A DNA stretch of 64,000 nt from DATBAX01 sp963762965 (GTDB taxonomy: Bacteria; Acidobacteriota; Terriglobia; Terriglobales; Acidobacteriaceae): NCBI GenBank assembly GCA_963762965.1, contig CAVXME010000006.1:163955-227954 (forward strand), written 5' to 3'. Position 1 is the stretch's first letter; every line of letters begins with the position of its first letter. Made by a program: the position numbers and the translations under genes. Shown here piece after piece: positions 44,736 to 56,363 of the stretch. The notes beneath the pieces are model-generated. The model saw only the letters and a program-made list of their open reading frames with translations. It had not been told where the DNA came from and ran no database searches.

Positions 44736-46811
44736 ATGAAAAAGACCTTCCTGGCATTATTTTCCCCTTTCTTTGTCCCGCTGATGTTCTCTGTTCTGTC
44801 TTTTGGTCAGACCCACCAGCCAGTTGCGGAATGGAAGTTCGACGAGACCGATGGTGCCGTGGCCCACGATTCAGTCAGTGGAGACGATGACGCCATTACC
44901 GGCAACTTCAAGCACGTAGACGGGATCACAGGCCACGGGCTCAGGTTTGACGGCACATCCACCGTGGTTACACGCAAAGCGGATCGCGCCCCGCACCTCA
45001 CCAAAGGTTTGACCGTCGATGCGTGGCTGGCTGTAGATGTTTATCCCTGGAACTGGGTGCCCATCGTCGATCATCGCAGTGAAGAACAGGCTGGCTATTA
45101 TTTCGGCATTGACTCATTCGGCCACGTTGGCTTGATGTTGGCAGTAAATGGGCAATGGTGGACTCTTTTTTCGACCGCACAGGTTCCGTTGAAAAAATGG
45201 GCGCACGTGGCGGGCACCTATGATCCGGCCAAAGGCATGGCGGTCTACATCGACGGCAAATCGGTAGGCGAGCTTGCGGTACAAGGGTCTTTAACGGTCG
45301 CAGAACGCGAAGACCTGGTCATCGGCCGAGTTCGTCAGGCGACTCTTCCTGCGCAATGGATTCATCCAAAGCTTCCTGTTTGGTTCTCGTTTGACGGAAT
45401 TCTCGATGACGTTCGCATCTTCGACTCCAGTTTCACTCCGGCAGAGATTGCAGAAGAATATACCGCCGTGAAAGTCCCAGGCGGAGACGTTTTGCCCTGG
45501 CCGGTGTTGCCTTCGGGACCTCCCGGTGCAGGCCGCTTTGGGGGCTTCTATACCAGCCTGAAGTTCGATCCCATGTGGGATGCGCCCCGCCGTGTAGCTC
45601 CAGATTCCGACGTAGTGGTTCGCTTCGATCAGGCTCCCATACGTCTGGTCTTCTGGCAGGGAGCGAATTACACCGGCGACTGGGTCACGGAAAACAACAA
45701 GTGGTACACCGATGAATTTCTCGAGACCGGCGGCAAGGTGGATTGTCCCGGCGGTGAGGATTGCGAGCCGATGTCCGACAAGGAGAACCGTTACTCTCAC
45801 GTTCGAATCATCGAGAATAGCGACGCTCGGACCGTCATTCACTGGCGCTATGGACTCTGCGAAGTGCAGAATTCCACCTGCGCCAATCCAGATCCCACTA
45901 CCGGATGGACCGACTGGGGCGATGAATACTTCACCGTTTATCCCGATGGCGTAGCCGTCCGCAAACAGGTGCTGTGGACCTCAAACTTCAAGAGATGGCA
46001 CGAATTTCAGGAGACTATCATCATTAACGGACCGGGGACCCGGCCTGAAGACAACATCCAGCCCGCCGCTATTACCCTGGGCAACATGAAGGGGGAAACG
46101 AAAACGTATTCCTGGTCTCCGGCCCCTCCGGACAAAGTGGATGGCCCGGGCGATCCCAATATACAGATCGTAAATATGAAGTCACAGTGGAAGCCGTTCC
46201 AGATTGTCTCGCCGGTGAAATCACGCGTTACAACCTATACCGGAGAACCGACTTATTCGATGTTCGAGTGGTGGAACCACTGGCCGGTAGCACAGGTCAA
46301 GTCGAGTGGAATTTCGGCGGTAGCGCCTGACCGGCCGTCTCACTCGTCCCTTTCGCATATTTACTGGGAACCTTATGCACAAACTGAAAACACGATGACC
46401 AAGATCATGCTCGACGGGCTGACCACAAAGTCGGCAGCAGAACTGGTCCCTTTGGCCAAATCATGGCTGTCCGCGCCCGTGATGGAAGTTTCAGGACAGG
46501 GTTTCACGAGTGAAGGCTACGATCAGACTCAGCGAGCTTACATTTTGACGCGTCAAGCAGACTCGTCGAGCGGCGTGCTCCATTCCGTGCTGAAGGCAAG
46601 TCCTGAGTCGCCCCTGGTCAATACTGCGATTGTGGTAAAGAACTGGGGCGAGGCCAATCCGAAACTGGTCGTCGATGGAAAAGTCGTTCCACAAGGCCCC
46701 GCTTTTCGCTACGGACATATCACCAAGCTCGAAGGCACTGATCTGGTGATATGGCTAAGACTCGAGTCGACGAAGCAGACGACCTTGGAACTTTCTTCTT
46801 TGAAGAACTAG
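44736..46811 (+). CDS. Exported LamG-domain protein
   Basis: A protein of 691 residues with a signal peptide (MKKTFLALFSPFFVPLMFSVLSFG). The first 230 residues form a LamG/concanavalin-like jelly roll: VAEWKFDETDGAVAHDSVSG, GLRFDGTSTVVTRK, LTVDAWLAVDVYPWNWVPIVD, KKWAHVAGTYDPAKGMAVYIDGK and FDGILDDVRIFDSSFTPAEIAEEY. The remaining 450 residues are beta-rich and unassigned. It may bind or process the glycan handled by the next gene, a fucosidase 39 bases downstream. The start at 44736 follows GAGAGG; longer in-frame starts upstream lack a signal peptide. Confidence 0.8.
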   Translation: MKKTFLALFSPFFVPLMFSVLSFGQTHQPVAEWKFDETDGAVAHDSVSGDDDAITGNFKHVDGITGHGLRFDGTSTVVTRKADRAPHLTKGLTVDAWLAVDVYPWNWVPIVDHRSEEQAGYYFGIDSFGHVGLMLAVNGQWWTLFSTAQVPLKKWAHVAGTYDPAKGMAVYIDGKSVGELAVQGSLTVAEREDLVIGRVRQATLPAQWIHPKLPVWFSFDGILDDVRIFDSSFTPAEIAEEYTAVKVPGGDVLPWPVLPSGPPGAGRFGGFYTSLKFDPMWDAPRRVAPDSDVVVRFDQAPIRLVFWQGANYTGDWVTENNKWYTDEFLETGGKVDCPGGEDCEPMSDKENRYSHVRIIENSDARTVIHWRYGLCEVQNSTCANPDPTTGWTDWGDEYFTVYPDGVAVRKQVLWTSNFKRWHEFQETIIINGPGTRPEDNIQPAAITLGNMKGETKTYSWSPAPPDKVDGPGDPNIQIVNMKSQWKPFQIVSPVKSRVTTYTGEPTYSMFEWWNHWPVAQVKSSGISAVAPDRPSHSSLSHIYWEPYAQTENTMTKIMLDGLTTKSAAELVPLAKSWLSAPVMEVSGQGFTSEGYDQTQRAYILTRQADSSSGVLHSVLKASPESPLVNTAIVVKNWGEANPKLVVDGKVVPQGPAFRYGHITKLEGTDLVIWLRLESTKQTTLELSSLKN

Positions 46812-46850
46812 CTGGTTTGTTCAGATCGATCTGAATCAGGAGAGAAAGCA

Positions 46851-48509
<1,659 letters not shown>

Positions 48510-49262
48510 ACCGCACTCTTGGAAAAGCGGGGAAGGCCTTTGTTGTTGACGTTGAGAGACGCCTTTGCGCTTGAGCCATTTCCTCGAGATTCGCCTGTCC
48601 GGCCCGCGATAGACTATGGGATGATGTCGGCGCCGCACAAGCCGCTTTCGGCAATCTCATATGCTCCTCTTTCGCGATCGCGCGTCAGTTCGATTTCCGC
48701 ATTGCATGCAGGAACATAAGGTCGTTTCAGATTTCGGACAAATCAGGATGGCCGTTGTTCTGCTTTCAGAGAGGCCTCGCGGGGCTGCAGCCTACGGAAT
48801 CGGTGTTTCGCATCTTCGAGAGTCTTGCGATGTCCCGTTGATTTCAAAGGGCGCGGATCGCAGGCGGCGCGCAGGAGCAGAAGAAGTGTGAGATGAACAA
48901 ATGTTTGAGTTTGGTGCATCTCATAAGGCAGTACGGTGCTATAGCGTGAATCAGCATCTGCGAGGATCAACAATCCCTGGAACTACTCAATTGACGGGCA
49001 CAGGGCGTTTATCGGTACTAATTACGATGAACGAACCGATGACTTCCTATTTGCCCGTCAACCAGAAGTAAAGCCCGAATCGCTCCCCCTAAGCCGACTT
49101 CAGCGTAGCAATCTGCCTTCAAAGGCACGTCGCGGAGTCTCCTTGACAATCCGAAAGCGGGATTCGTCCCGATAAACGCGCTTGTGTCCACGAATGGAGC
49201 AGCTCCCGGATGGTCGGCAATGCGGAAATGATCCGAGATTGGCCTTCCAACCTGAGCCTGCA
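48510..49262. other. 750-bp gene-free region before the mutagenesis cassette
   Basis: Short frames occur on both strands but none has family features, a good ribosome binding site or a consistent reading. I see no RNA gene or repeat. It may be degraded sequence between two cargo modules of the island. Confidence 0.45.
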
Positions 49263-49314
49263 TTGACAAAATGCCGCCGAGTGCATAGCCTGTTTAGGCG
49301 AACAAAGGGCGAAC
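49263..49314 (+). promoter_or_regulatory. SOS-type promoter with LexA box before imuA
   Basis: TTGACA at 49263-49268, a 17-base spacer and TAGCCT at 49286-49291 form a sigma-70-like promoter. GAACAAAGGGCGAAC at 49300-49314 is an exact GAAC-N7-GAAC, the LexA site known from Alphaproteobacteria. It covers the expected transcription start, 6 bases before the imuA ATG. This fits DNA-damage induction of the cassette. Confidence 0.65.
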
Positions 49315-49320
49315 ATTACT

Positions 49321-50106
49321 ATGCGCTCGGTGGCTGCAATCCGGGAAACAATTGAATCATCTCTGGCGGCGCGAATTCCCGCGGCCCTGTCACCTCGCCT
49401 TCATCAGTCTACTGAACTTCTGCGTACAGGTATCGCAGAAGTGGATGCTTTGCTTGAAGGCGGCCTTCCACTCGGTAGTCTAACGGAAATCACCGGCCCG
49501 ACGTGTTCCGGCAGAAGCACGCTTGTGTCTTCCATTCTGGCCGGAGCCACCCGACAAGGAGCAGCGTGCGCGTATGTAGATGTGGCCGACGCGTTCGATC
49601 CGCTCTCTGCGGCCGCGATTGGAATCCAGCTCGGGCGTCTACTCTGGGTACGTGCCGGACGGGCTGAGAAATCGGACAAGCAAGTATGGGCATCTCTCGA
49701 CCGGGCGTTACGCGCAACGGACTTGTTGCTGAATGCCGGAGGTTTTCGGGTCATCGTGCTCGATATGGGCGATGTCCGCGCCGAACAAGTGCGGCGCGTG
49801 CCTTTGGCTTCGTGGTATCGCTATCGGCTGCAAGCAGAAAAGTCCCAGGCCGTTTTCCTGCTTCTGGCGCAAACCCCGTGCGCGAACAGTTGCGCGTCAG
49901 TGGTTTTGCATTGTACCGAGGCGGCCGAGCGGTGGGATTATGCGACAGGAAACCAGAATGGCTTGCCGCTGTTGACCGGGCTTCAATACAGCGTGAGCGC
50001 AGATCGCAAACGCGCTAGTGCGCGTGAATTTGCAACTCCGTTCAGCAAGAAGCCGGTGTCTGCTGCTCAGACTGCCTGGAAGCGAACGACCTTATGGGCG
50101 AGATGA
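49321..50106 (+). CDS. imuA: ImuA, RecA-like mutasome protein
   Basis: A RecA-fold accessory protein of 261 residues of the ImuA-ImuB-DnaE2 translesion system. Walker A is GPTCSGRST at residues 59-67, with RTGIAEVDALLEGGLPLGSLTEI before it as in RecA/ImuA proteins, and a Walker B-like strand VIVLDMGDV follows. The C-terminus has basic residues (KRTTLW). No RecA DNA-repair core beyond this is seen. It is 3 bases upstream of imuB; a LexA-type box is next to its start. Confidence 0.88.
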   Translation: MRSVAAIRETIESSLAARIPAALSPRLHQSTELLRTGIAEVDALLEGGLPLGSLTEITGPTCSGRSTLVSSILAGATRQGAACAYVDVADAFDPLSAAAIGIQLGRLLWVRAGRAEKSDKQVWASLDRALRATDLLLNAGGFRVIVLDMGDVRAEQVRRVPLASWYRYRLQAEKSQAVFLLLAQTPCANSCASVVLHCTEAAERWDYATGNQNGLPLLTGLQYSVSADRKRASAREFATPFSKKPVSAAQTAWKRTTLWAR

Positions 50107-50109
50107 ATC

Positions 50110-51630
50110 ATGTCTGCGCCCGTGTATCTAAGTGTCCATCTGCGCGATTTTGCAGCGCAGACGCTGGTGCGCCTTGAACCTGAGCTACGCAAACGTCCTG
50201 TGGCAATTTTGGATGGCGACCCACCACTCGAAACCGTGTTCGCGTTGAACCAATCCGCACGAAATCTCGGCCTTGAATTAGGGATGAGTCGGCTGCAAGT
50301 GGAATCCTTTGATGGTGTCTCTGTGTCTGCAAGAGTGAAGCAGCGGGAAGATTCCGCCTTCCTCATTTTCATGAAATCTGCTGAGCGATTCTCACCAAGA
50401 ATCGAGGTGCTGGCATCTCCCACAGAGAGCACATCCGGGGCCACGCTGATTCTCGACGCTTCCGGCTCGGAGCGCTTGTTTGGTGCTCCGGCACAGATTG
50501 CGGCTGCACTCCGCTGGGAGGTTGAGGCCGAAGGATTTGAACCTAATATCGCAACTTCCGCAAACGCCCATGCTGCCGTGCTGGCCGCACGTGGATTTCC
50601 CGGAACCACGGTCATTCCAGATCAGCAAGAATCAACCATACTTTCCCCTCTTCTTCTTAGCGTTTTGGGCCTAGGGCCGGAGCAGGAAGAAACGTTCGCG
50701 TCCTGGGGAATCAAGACGCTCGGCGCACTAGCCGCGCTACCGCAAAAGGCGCTGATCGCACGGATCGGACAAGTCGGCTACCAGCTCCAGGCACTGGCGC
50801 GTGGTGAATATCAACATCTATTTGTGCCGGCTGCACCGCCCGCAGATGCGGCTCTGTGCGAAAGCACAGAGTTAGAACATGCGGTCGATCTCCTGGAACC
50901 GCTGCTATTTGTGTTGAGTCGAATGCTGGAACAGATTATCGCGCGAGCAGCCGATCGCGCGTTAGCCATTGCTTCTGTGGAGACAAGGCTGGTACTGGAA
51001 GGTGCGCCAGGCAGAGAGCATCGACGCGTGGTTCGTCCCGCTCTACCTGAGTACAAACATCTCACACTTCTCAAACTAGTTCAGCTTGATTTGGAGATGC
51101 ATCCACCGCAAGCCGCGGTCATCGCCTTGCACATGCAGGCGCAACCGGCGCGTCCGCAAACTGTACAGCAAGGATTGTTCGTCCAGCAGACGCCCGAAGC
51201 CGGGCGCCTAGAAGTCTTGCTCGCTAGATTACGCAAACTGCTTGGCGAGGACCGAATCGGCGCGCCTGAGCTTCTGGACAGTCATCGTCCGGATGCGTTT
51301 CGTATGGTCCCGTTCCTTCCCGACACAGGCGCTCGCCCGCAAACGGCTGCGAACGGAATTCACACATCAGCGCTACGGATGTTGCGGCCTCCCCGCACGG
51401 TGCGGGTGGAAATGAAGGACTCGCGCATGGTCACGATCTTGCTTGATGGCCGCAAACTTCCGGTTTTCCAGGCATCCGGACCGTGGAAAGCTAGCGGAGC
51501 GTGGTGGACACACTCGGAATGGTGCCGTGAGGAATGGGATGTGGCGCTGGGAGAGCAGGAAAGATTATGTTGCCGCGTCGCTTATGACCCCGGTGCTCGT
51601 TGCTGGTACCTCACTGGGATCTATGACTGA
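50110..51630 (+). CDS. imuB: ImuB, inactive Y-family polymerase mutasome subunit
   Basis: A Y-family polymerase relative of 506 residues that bridges DnaE2, ImuA and the sliding clamp during error-prone repair. The catalytic carboxylates of active Y-family enzymes are missing: the first strand reads VYLSVHLRDF where DinB has an Asp, and LILDASGSERLFG (113-125) replaces SIDEAYLD. This is the known feature of ImuB. Later parts keep the helix-hairpin region (FASWGIKTLGALAALPQKALIARIG) and little-finger-like domain. It overlaps the first codons before dnaE2. Confidence 0.92.
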   Translation: MSAPVYLSVHLRDFAAQTLVRLEPELRKRPVAILDGDPPLETVFALNQSARNLGLELGMSRLQVESFDGVSVSARVKQREDSAFLIFMKSAERFSPRIEVLASPTESTSGATLILDASGSERLFGAPAQIAAALRWEVEAEGFEPNIATSANAHAAVLAARGFPGTTVIPDQQESTILSPLLLSVLGLGPEQEETFASWGIKTLGALAALPQKALIARIGQVGYQLQALARGEYQHLFVPAAPPADAALCESTELEHAVDLLEPLLFVLSRMLEQIIARAADRALAIASVETRLVLEGAPGREHRRVVRPALPEYKHLTLLKLVQLDLEMHPPQAAVIALHMQAQPARPQTVQQGLFVQQTPEAGRLEVLLARLRKLLGEDRIGAPELLDSHRPDAFRMVPFLPDTGARPQTAANGIHTSALRMLRPPRTVRVEMKDSRMVTILLDGRKLPVFQASGPWKASGAWWTHSEWCREEWDVALGEQERLCCRVAYDPGARCWYLTGIYD

Positions 51631-51640
51631 GAGATTGCGA

Positions 51641-54600
51641 ATGTACGTGGAACTCCATGCTCGCTCGGCATTCAGTTTTCTCGAAGGCGCTTCGCTGCCG
51701 GAAATACTGATGGCCCGCTGCGGAGAGCTAGAGATGCCAGCTATGGCACTGCTCGACCGCAACGGCCTTTACGGCGCGCCGCGCTTTCATATCACTGCGG
51801 AGAAGCTTGGACTGCGCGCGCATATCGGAGCGGAAATCGCGGTGCGTGATGCTGGTGAGCGAGTCTGTCCGCCTGAGTGGCTTCCACATTGTGTTCCCGC
51901 GGAACCGGTGCGATTTGCCTTACTCGCCGAGTCTGCTACCGGCTACCAGAATCTATGTCGCTTGATTAGCCGCTACAAATTGCGGGAAAGCACAAAGGCC
52001 GAAGGCTCTGCAATCTTGGCAGACATTCAGGAGCACGCAGAAGGTTTGATCTGTCTCACCGGAGGCGACGAAGGTCCGCTGGCAGCCGCCCTTTCGCGCG
52101 GCGGATTCGACGAAGGCTTGAGCGAAGTCGAGAGACTTGTGAACCTGTTCGGCCCTCGCAATGTCTACGTCGAATTGCAGCGTCACTGTGACCGCAGCGA
52201 GGAACACCGCAACCAAGCAGGCGTGCGTATTGCCCGGAGGCTGGGACTGCCAATCCTCGCAACCAACGGCGTAAGTCATGCCAGAACCCAAGATCGTGAA
52301 GTCATGGACGTGCTCTCGACGATTCGCCACCATCGCACGCTGGAAACGGCTGGCCGGTTACTCGCGTCGAATTCCGAGCGCTACCTGCGTTCCCCACGCG
52401 AGATGCAGGAATTGTTCAAGGATCTCCCGGAAGCAATCGTTAACACGATGGAGCTCTCCGCGCGACTGTCTTACCAGATGCGCGACCTGGGATACCGCTT
52501 CCCGAGCTATCCAGTGCCCGATGGCGAAAACATGCAGTCATTCCTTGAGAAGCGCACTGAGGAGGGAGTGCTCAACCGATATTTGCCGAAACGGGATGCG
52601 AAGTTGTTGGAAAGAGCGAAGCAACAAGCCAAGCGCGAATTGGCTTTGATCGGACAACTGGAATTGGCGGGCTATTTTCTGATCGTTTGGGACATTGTGC
52701 AGTTTTGCGGGCGCGAAGGCATTCTTGTGCAGGGTCGAGGTTCGGCTGCCAACAGCGTGGTGTGTTATGTGCTTGGCATTACTGCCATTGATCCGGTGGG
52801 CATGGAGCTGCTTTTCGAGCGTTTCCTTTCTGCTGAACGTGGCGAATGGCCAGACATCGATCTTGATCTTCCCAGCGGCGACCATCGTGAACGTGCGATT
52901 CAATACGTGTACCAGCGCTATGGCGAACTCGGCGCGGCGATGACCGCAAATGTCATTACCTATCGCGGAAAGTCCGCTGCCCGCGAGGCGGGAAAAGCGC
53001 TAGGCTTTGATCCTGAAACGTTAAACCGACTCACGAAGCTGGTTGGCGCGTGGGAATGGAAAGGGCCGACGGATACGCTGCACCACAGTTTCCGTACTGC
53101 CGGTTTCGACATCCAACATCGCCGCGTCGCTAAGTATTTGGAAATCTGCGAACGCATGCAGGACATTCCGCGCCACCTCGGGCAACACTCAGGCGGTATG
53201 GTGATTTGCGCGGGACAACTGAACGCAGTTGTTCCTATCGAACCAGCGTCAATGCCTGGCCGCACAGTCATCCAGTGGGACAAAGAAGACTGTGCCGACA
53301 TGAAGATCATCAAAGTTGATCTCCTCGGGCTGGGCATGATGGCTGTTCTCGAAGACTGCCTCGAACTGGTTCCTAAGCATTACAACGAGCCACTCGACCT
53401 GGGCCAGCTTCCGCAAGACGATCCGGAGGTTTATCGCACTTTGCAACGCGCCGACACTGTAGGAATGTTCCAGGTCGAGAGTCGAGCGCAGATGTCAGCC
53501 TTGCCGCGCAACCATCCGGAACGTTTCTACGATTTGGTCGTTCAGGTCGCGATCATTCGCCCCGGACCAATCGTAGGCAAGATGATGAACCCCTACATGA
53601 AGAGGCGACAGAATAAAGAAGCGGTGACGTATGCACACCCGCTGCTGGAGCCCGTCTTGAAGCGCACTCTCGGGGTGCCACTTTTTCAGGAACAGTTGAT
53701 TCGCATGTCGATGATTGTTGCCAACTTCAGCGGAGGCGAATCGGAGGAACTGCGCCGCGCGATGGGGATGCGCCGCTCTCAGGCGCGAATGCGAGAACTG
53801 GAGGCAAAGCTGCGTTCGGGCATGACAACGAACGGCATTCGCGCAGAAGCTCAGGAGCAGATCGTCCAATCGATACAATCCTTCGCTCTTTATGGATTTC
53901 CTGAGTCGCACGCCGCCAGCTTTGCGCTCATCGCCTATGCCAGCGCATATCTCAAGTGCCATTATGTTGCGGCATTCACCGCAGCCATGCTCAACAATCA
54001 GCCGATGGGATTTTATAGCCCATCCACTTTGGTCAAGGATGCCCAACTTCATGGCCTCCGCGTCAAGCCAATCGACGTGCTGCGCTCGGACTGGCTATGC
54101 ACGCTTGAGCCAGAGGGTGACAGCAAGGCAAATCGCTTCGCGCTGCGGCTCGGATTGCTCTACGCCAGAGGGCTGCGGCAAGAGGTGGGAAAAGCTTTGG
54201 TTCAAGTGCGTAACAACCGGGCTTTTGAATCTATCCACGATCTCGCGCTCCGTGTGCCCGAGTTGCGCAAAAGTGATCTCACGATGCTGGCGAAGATCGG
54301 TGCTCTGAATTGGCTTGGAGAGAACATCCATCGCCGCGATGCGCTCTGGCAAGTGGAATATGCTGGCCGCCCCACGGGTCCTTTATTAAGCAAACTGCCA
54401 GAACGGAACGAAGAATCGCCCCTTGCCCGGATGACGGTCGATGAGCGGCTGGCGGCCGATTTCCACGGAACCGGTGTCACTGTGGGTCCGCATCCGATGG
54501 CCTATCATCGCGATGCTCTCTCCCGCATGGGCATCGTTTGTTCCAGCGATTTACAAAATCTCAAACACGGGCAGACAACTTGGATCGCAGGATGCGTGAT

Positions 54601-54847
54601 TGCCCGCCAGAGGCCAGGTACGGCCAAAGGATTCGTTTTCCTGAGCCTTGAGGATGAGACTGGAATTTCCAACGCGATTGTTACGCCGCATGTCTATGAA
54701 CAGTACCGCCGCGTTGTCACCTACGGCAAATTCTTGCTAATCGAGGGCAAGCTTCAAAACCAAGAAAATGTAGTCTCGGTGAAGGCGGATGTCGTTCGTC
54801 CATTGGAGATCAGCGAAATGGATGTTCGATCTCACGACTTCTACTGA
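51641..54847 (+). CDS. dnaE2: DnaE2, error-prone DNA polymerase III alpha subunit
   Basis: The catalytic subunit of the mutasome, 1068 residues. It begins with the PHP domain (MYVELHARSAFSFLEGASLPE), continues with the polymerase core containing the acidic motif PDIDLD (404-409), then LVVQVAIIRPGPIVGKMMNPY, HHH repeats, and an OB-fold (WIAGCVIARQRPGTAKGFVFLSLEDETG). The start at 51641 was chosen from the family N-terminus and GAGAG upstream; 51623, overlapping imuB, is possible. It completes imuA-imuB-dnaE2. Confidence 0.95.
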   Translation: MYVELHARSAFSFLEGASLPEILMARCGELEMPAMALLDRNGLYGAPRFHITAEKLGLRAHIGAEIAVRDAGERVCPPEWLPHCVPAEPVRFALLAESATGYQNLCRLISRYKLRESTKAEGSAILADIQEHAEGLICLTGGDEGPLAAALSRGGFDEGLSEVERLVNLFGPRNVYVELQRHCDRSEEHRNQAGVRIARRLGLPILATNGVSHARTQDREVMDVLSTIRHHRTLETAGRLLASNSERYLRSPREMQELFKDLPEAIVNTMELSARLSYQMRDLGYRFPSYPVPDGENMQSFLEKRTEEGVLNRYLPKRDAKLLERAKQQAKRELALIGQLELAGYFLIVWDIVQFCGREGILVQGRGSAANSVVCYVLGITAIDPVGMELLFERFLSAERGEWPDIDLDLPSGDHRERAIQYVYQRYGELGAAMTANVITYRGKSAAREAGKALGFDPETLNRLTKLVGAWEWKGPTDTLHHSFRTAGFDIQHRRVAKYLEICERMQDIPRHLGQHSGGMVICAGQLNAVVPIEPASMPGRTVIQWDKEDCADMKIIKVDLLGLGMMAVLEDCLELVPKHYNEPLDLGQLPQDDPEVYRTLQRADTVGMFQVESRAQMSALPRNHPERFYDLVVQVAIIRPGPIVGKMMNPYMKRRQNKEAVTYAHPLLEPVLKRTLGVPLFQEQLIRMSMIVANFSGGESEELRRAMGMRRSQARMRELEAKLRSGMTTNGIRAEAQEQIVQSIQSFALYGFPESHAASFALIAYASAYLKCHYVAAFTAAMLNNQPMGFYSPSTLVKDAQLHGLRVKPIDVLRSDWLCTLEPEGDSKANRFALRLGLLYARGLRQEVGKALVQVRNNRAFESIHDLALRVPELRKSDLTMLAKIGALNWLGENIHRRDALWQVEYAGRPTGPLLSKLPERNEESPLARMTVDERLAADFHGTGVTVGPHPMAYHRDALSRMGIVCSSDLQNLKHGQTTWIAGCVIARQRPGTAKGFVFLSLEDETGISNAIVTPHVYEQYRRVVTYGKFLLIEGKLQNQENVVSVKADVVRPLEISEMDVRSHDFY

Positions 54848-55001
54848 CCTGCCCAAGACGTGGCAGGAACTCGTCGACTAACTGCGGCTGATTTCCCAGA
54901 AGCCGACCTCGCGATACCTATCGGATCTCGGTGAGTGCCTGGGCGATTTGGCGTAAAACGAGAACTCTCCCGGCCACCAGAAGGGATACGGCCTTGGAAA
55001 A

Positions 55002-55690
55002 GTGGTGAGTCCTGGTACTCCACGGGCATACCTTCAACCCGAAGTGCTGCGCAACCAGCGTTTGAGCCAGGAAGCGCAAGAACGAACGCGCATACTGGTT
55101 GAGACCAGTCCGGCGGCTATTCTCACGGTCAGCGAAGAAGGCTTAATTGAACTGGCCAACCATGCCGCGACCGACTTGCTGGCTCCCCGCGATGGACGTC
55201 TGATCGGCGAACCCATCGCGGCGTTCTTGCCCGACCTGCATCGCGCTGCGCCCCGAAGAGGGACCTCAATTCCGGGCTTCGATGCAGTGCCGGGGAAATC
55301 GTGGTAATGGCGAGTCGTTTCTGGCCGAGGTTTGGTTTTCCAGCTACAAGGAAGGGGCGACACCCAAGCTGGCAGCCATTATCGCGGACGTTAGTGAGGA
55401 ACAGGCCGTCCCGTCGGGAACGGGTTCGGCGCGCCTCTGGATCAGAAGGAGCGGCCCCCTCTCAATAGCCGGGAGATGGACGTACTCCGGCTGGTGGTTC
55501 AAGGCTTATCGAATAAAGAAATTGCGTCAAGCATGAACATCTCGGAGAGCGCGGTCAAGAACACGCTGCAGCAGCTGTTCGGCAAGACGGAAGTGCGAAC
55601 ACGGAGCCAACTGGTTCGCGTGGCTTTGGAGCTGTCTTTCGATGTCCCCGCCAGCTGTATTTGCGGCGGCAGGACTTCAATAGTCCGTGC
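55002..55690 (+). pseudogene. Frameshifted PAS-LuxR regulator
   Basis: A PAS-like domain (RTRILVETSPAAILTVSEEGLIELANHAATDLL, then LIGEPIAAFLPDL) is in one frame. ESFLAEVWFSSYKEGATPKLAAIIADVSEEQ continues in a second frame after about 55300. A LuxR-type helix-turn-helix (MDVLRLVVQGLSNKEIASSMNISESAVKNTLQQLF) is in the original frame from about 55470. At least two indels therefore break the gene. It stands about 200 bases inside the right end of the island. Confidence 0.8.
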
Positions 55691-55890
55691 AGACAGATTC
55701 AGAACGGCGAACGGGACGGCCATCTGTTGCTCTTTCTCTATCGGGAGTTGAAGCGGGACGCCCAGGGCAGGTATCTGGAACAGCTGCTCGGCGACAGGGT
55801 GCACCTGCTCACGGAGCGAACTCAGTGATTATCTTGGGTGGAGCTTGGGTGGAAGGATTTTCGGAAAATCGCGTAACTGCTTTGGAATGA

Positions 55891-55935
55891 TGGTGGCCAG
55901 GGACGGAGTTGAACCGCCGACGCCAGCCTTTTCAG
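55891..55935 (-). repeat. Right att-like repeat: tRNA-Phe 3' end
   Basis: Identical at all 45 positions to 35455-35499 and in the same orientation. It runs from the anticodon loop (CTGAAAA) to CCA of tRNA-Phe on the minus strand, again without the 5' half. The sequences outside the 45 bp differ at once on both sides. Confidence 0.88.
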
Positions 55936-55961
55936 AGTATGTATAACGAACGTCCATAACA

Positions 55962-56010
55962 ACTTGCAAGGACACGTGAGACTGCCAAGTAATTGCGAGT
56001 ACTTGCAAGG
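55962..56010 (+). repeat. Paired ACTTGCAAGG repeats next to the right att
   Basis: ACTTGCAAGG occurs at 55962-55971 and 56001-56010. The core CTTGCAAG is palindromic. Direct repeats this close to an attachment site could be integrase arm-binding sites. A G-rich direct repeat (TTGGGGGTATTTGGGGGCG, 56267-56285) lies further right. No gene is recognised between 55936 and 56363. Confidence 0.4.
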
Positions 56011-56363
56011 CACAGCTATTGCGGACTGGCCATGCGGACTGGAGCAGCCCCGGATTCAGCAGAAGACGCTTTGAACGGCCAAGTCGTGACCTAGCGCTAT
56101 GACCCAAAAGCCGGGGTTGGACATGTTCAATCCGAAGCGGCTCACGGAGCAGCGGATTGTCTTAGAGATAGATCTGGCACACGGAGAGATCATTGGCGGC
56201 GCGCCCGATAGGCATTCATCTTGCGCATTTCTTCGGATGAAAGGGCCTTCGATTCAGTCAGTGACATTGGGGGTATTTGGGGGCGAGTTCTGGATCATCA
56301 TGACCGCCTCTTTCGCGGGTGATTTCACAGCCGGGATGTCGGGGTTTGGGCAATCTCCGAAGG

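Noticed and set aside
49018..49269. Minus-strand frame as a gene next to imuA
   Set aside because: No domain or ribosome binding site is seen, and it runs into the imuA promoter.
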